Below, piece after piece: positions 6,200-6,501 of a DNA stretch of 6,501 nucleotides (its first letter is position 1; every line of letters starts with the position of its first letter). The position numbers and the translations under genes are program-made. The notes beneath the pieces were generated by a model. The model searched no databases and was not told the origin of the DNA. It was given only the letters and a program-made list of their open reading frames with translations. Source of the stretch: CAYLZN01 sp964387935 (lineage in GTDB: Bacteria; Acidobacteriota; Vicinamibacteria; Vicinamibacterales; JAFNAJ01); NCBI GenBank assembly GCA_964387935.1, contig CAYLZN010000327.1, positions 1-6,501 of the forward strand. The letters are read 5' to 3'.

Positions 6200-6501
6200 C
6201 GCTGGGCCACCGCCGACGCCACGTTGTTCAGCGCATCGACGGCACGCAGCGTCACGGGCAGGTCGGCGCCGACGTCGAGGATCACCTCGAAGCGCTCCGC
6301 GCGCGAGTCGGCGATCCCGTCCACCGGGTAAACCTCGCGCCAGCGCGTGGCATCGAGCGAGTACTCGACGCGGTCGAGCGGCGAGTGACTGTCGGTGACC
6401 GTGAACGAAACCACGACACGCCCCTGCTCCGTTCGCACGCCGGTCACGGTGATCGCCGGCGGCGTGTTATCGATGTCGAACGCATCGCTCTCGCGTTCTC
6501 C
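6196..6501 (-). CDS. C-terminal fragment of a probable secreted/periplasmic beta-sandwich protein (cut by right edge)
   Basis: An open frame enters from the right edge and ends at TAG (6198-6196), giving 101 visible residues. They contain FDIDNTPPAI near the start of the visible part, then FTVTDSHSPLDRVEYSLD, VYPVDGIADS and ALNNVAS. The alternating hydrophobic pattern and the DNTPP linker are typical of Ig-like or fibronectin-like beta-sandwich tails on large exported proteins. From memory, similar endings occur on beta-propeller-type proteins of Acidobacteriota, but no propeller is visible here. The GTG at 6447 is not the real start, because the same frame stays open with sensible sequence to the window edge. 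Function is unknown. Its stop overlaps that of the anti-sigma gene by 4 bp, tail to tail. Confidence 0.75.
   Translation of the reverse strand, partial: GERESDAFDIDNTPPAITVTGVRTEQGRVVVSFTVTDSHSPLDRVEYSLDATRWREVYPVDGIADSRAERFEVILDVGADLPVTLRAVDALNNVASAVAQR

Noticed and set aside
6180..6210. Possible hairpin at the anti-sigma 3' end (GTGGC/GCCAC with inner CAGC/GCTG)
   Set aside because: The stems are short and separated by an asymmetric unpaired stretch with no T-tract, so it is not distinguishable from chance.
1..6501. CRISPR arrays, tRNA or rRNA genes, insertion sequences, phage genes, riboswitches
   Set aside because: No spaced direct repeats, RNA-gene signatures, transposase motifs or terminal inverted repeats were seen; nearly all the sequence is explained by protein-coding genes.

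Overview
The window is GC-rich bacterial chromosome with tightly packed genes and third codon positions dominated by G or C. The mix of gene types suggests a member of the Acidobacteriota, possibly Vicinamibacteria-like. These are a multidomain sigma-54 activator, a divergent TPR/ECF-sigma block, an anti-sigma factor with a TonB-like tail, and a secreted protein with a DNTPP...PVDGIADS tail. This placement is inference from style and recall, not a search. No rRNA, tRNA, IS element, phage gene or CRISPR array was seen.

Layout from left to right: (1) 1-433, minus strand: the N-terminal 144 residues of chorismate synthase (aroC), cut by the left edge. (2) 434-655: a 222-bp intergenic region between two divergent genes. 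It holds an AT-rich patch with a weak -10 and a candidate sigma-54 (-24/-12) site, both pointing toward aroC. (3) 656-3475, plus: a 939-residue sigma-54 enhancer-binding activator with a complete AAA+ core and Fis-type HTH, preceded by a long, poorly conserved sensory half. (4) 3462-4757, minus: a 431-residue membrane-anchored TPR protein that overlaps the activator tail to tail by 14 bp; an inverted repeat spans both stop codons. (5) 4758-4844: an 87-bp divergent promoter region with a near-perfect sigma-E/ECF-type promoter. (6) 4845-5450, plus: an RpoE-like ECF sigma factor. (7) 5447-6199, plus: its zinc-finger transmembrane anti-sigma factor, coupled by an ATGA overlap and ending in a TonB-C-like periplasmic domain. 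(8) 6196-6501, minus: the C-terminal 101 residues of a probably secreted protein, cut by the right edge.

The best-supported functional unit is the ECF sigma/anti-sigma pair, probably autoregulated from the ECF-type promoter just upstream. The divergent TPR protein shares that control region and may belong to the same envelope-associated circuit. The sigma-54 activator has no receiver domain, so it probably senses through its own N-terminal half; its target and signal cannot be read from this sequence. Two alternative-sigma regulatory systems therefore sit side by side, but nothing visible proves they are connected.
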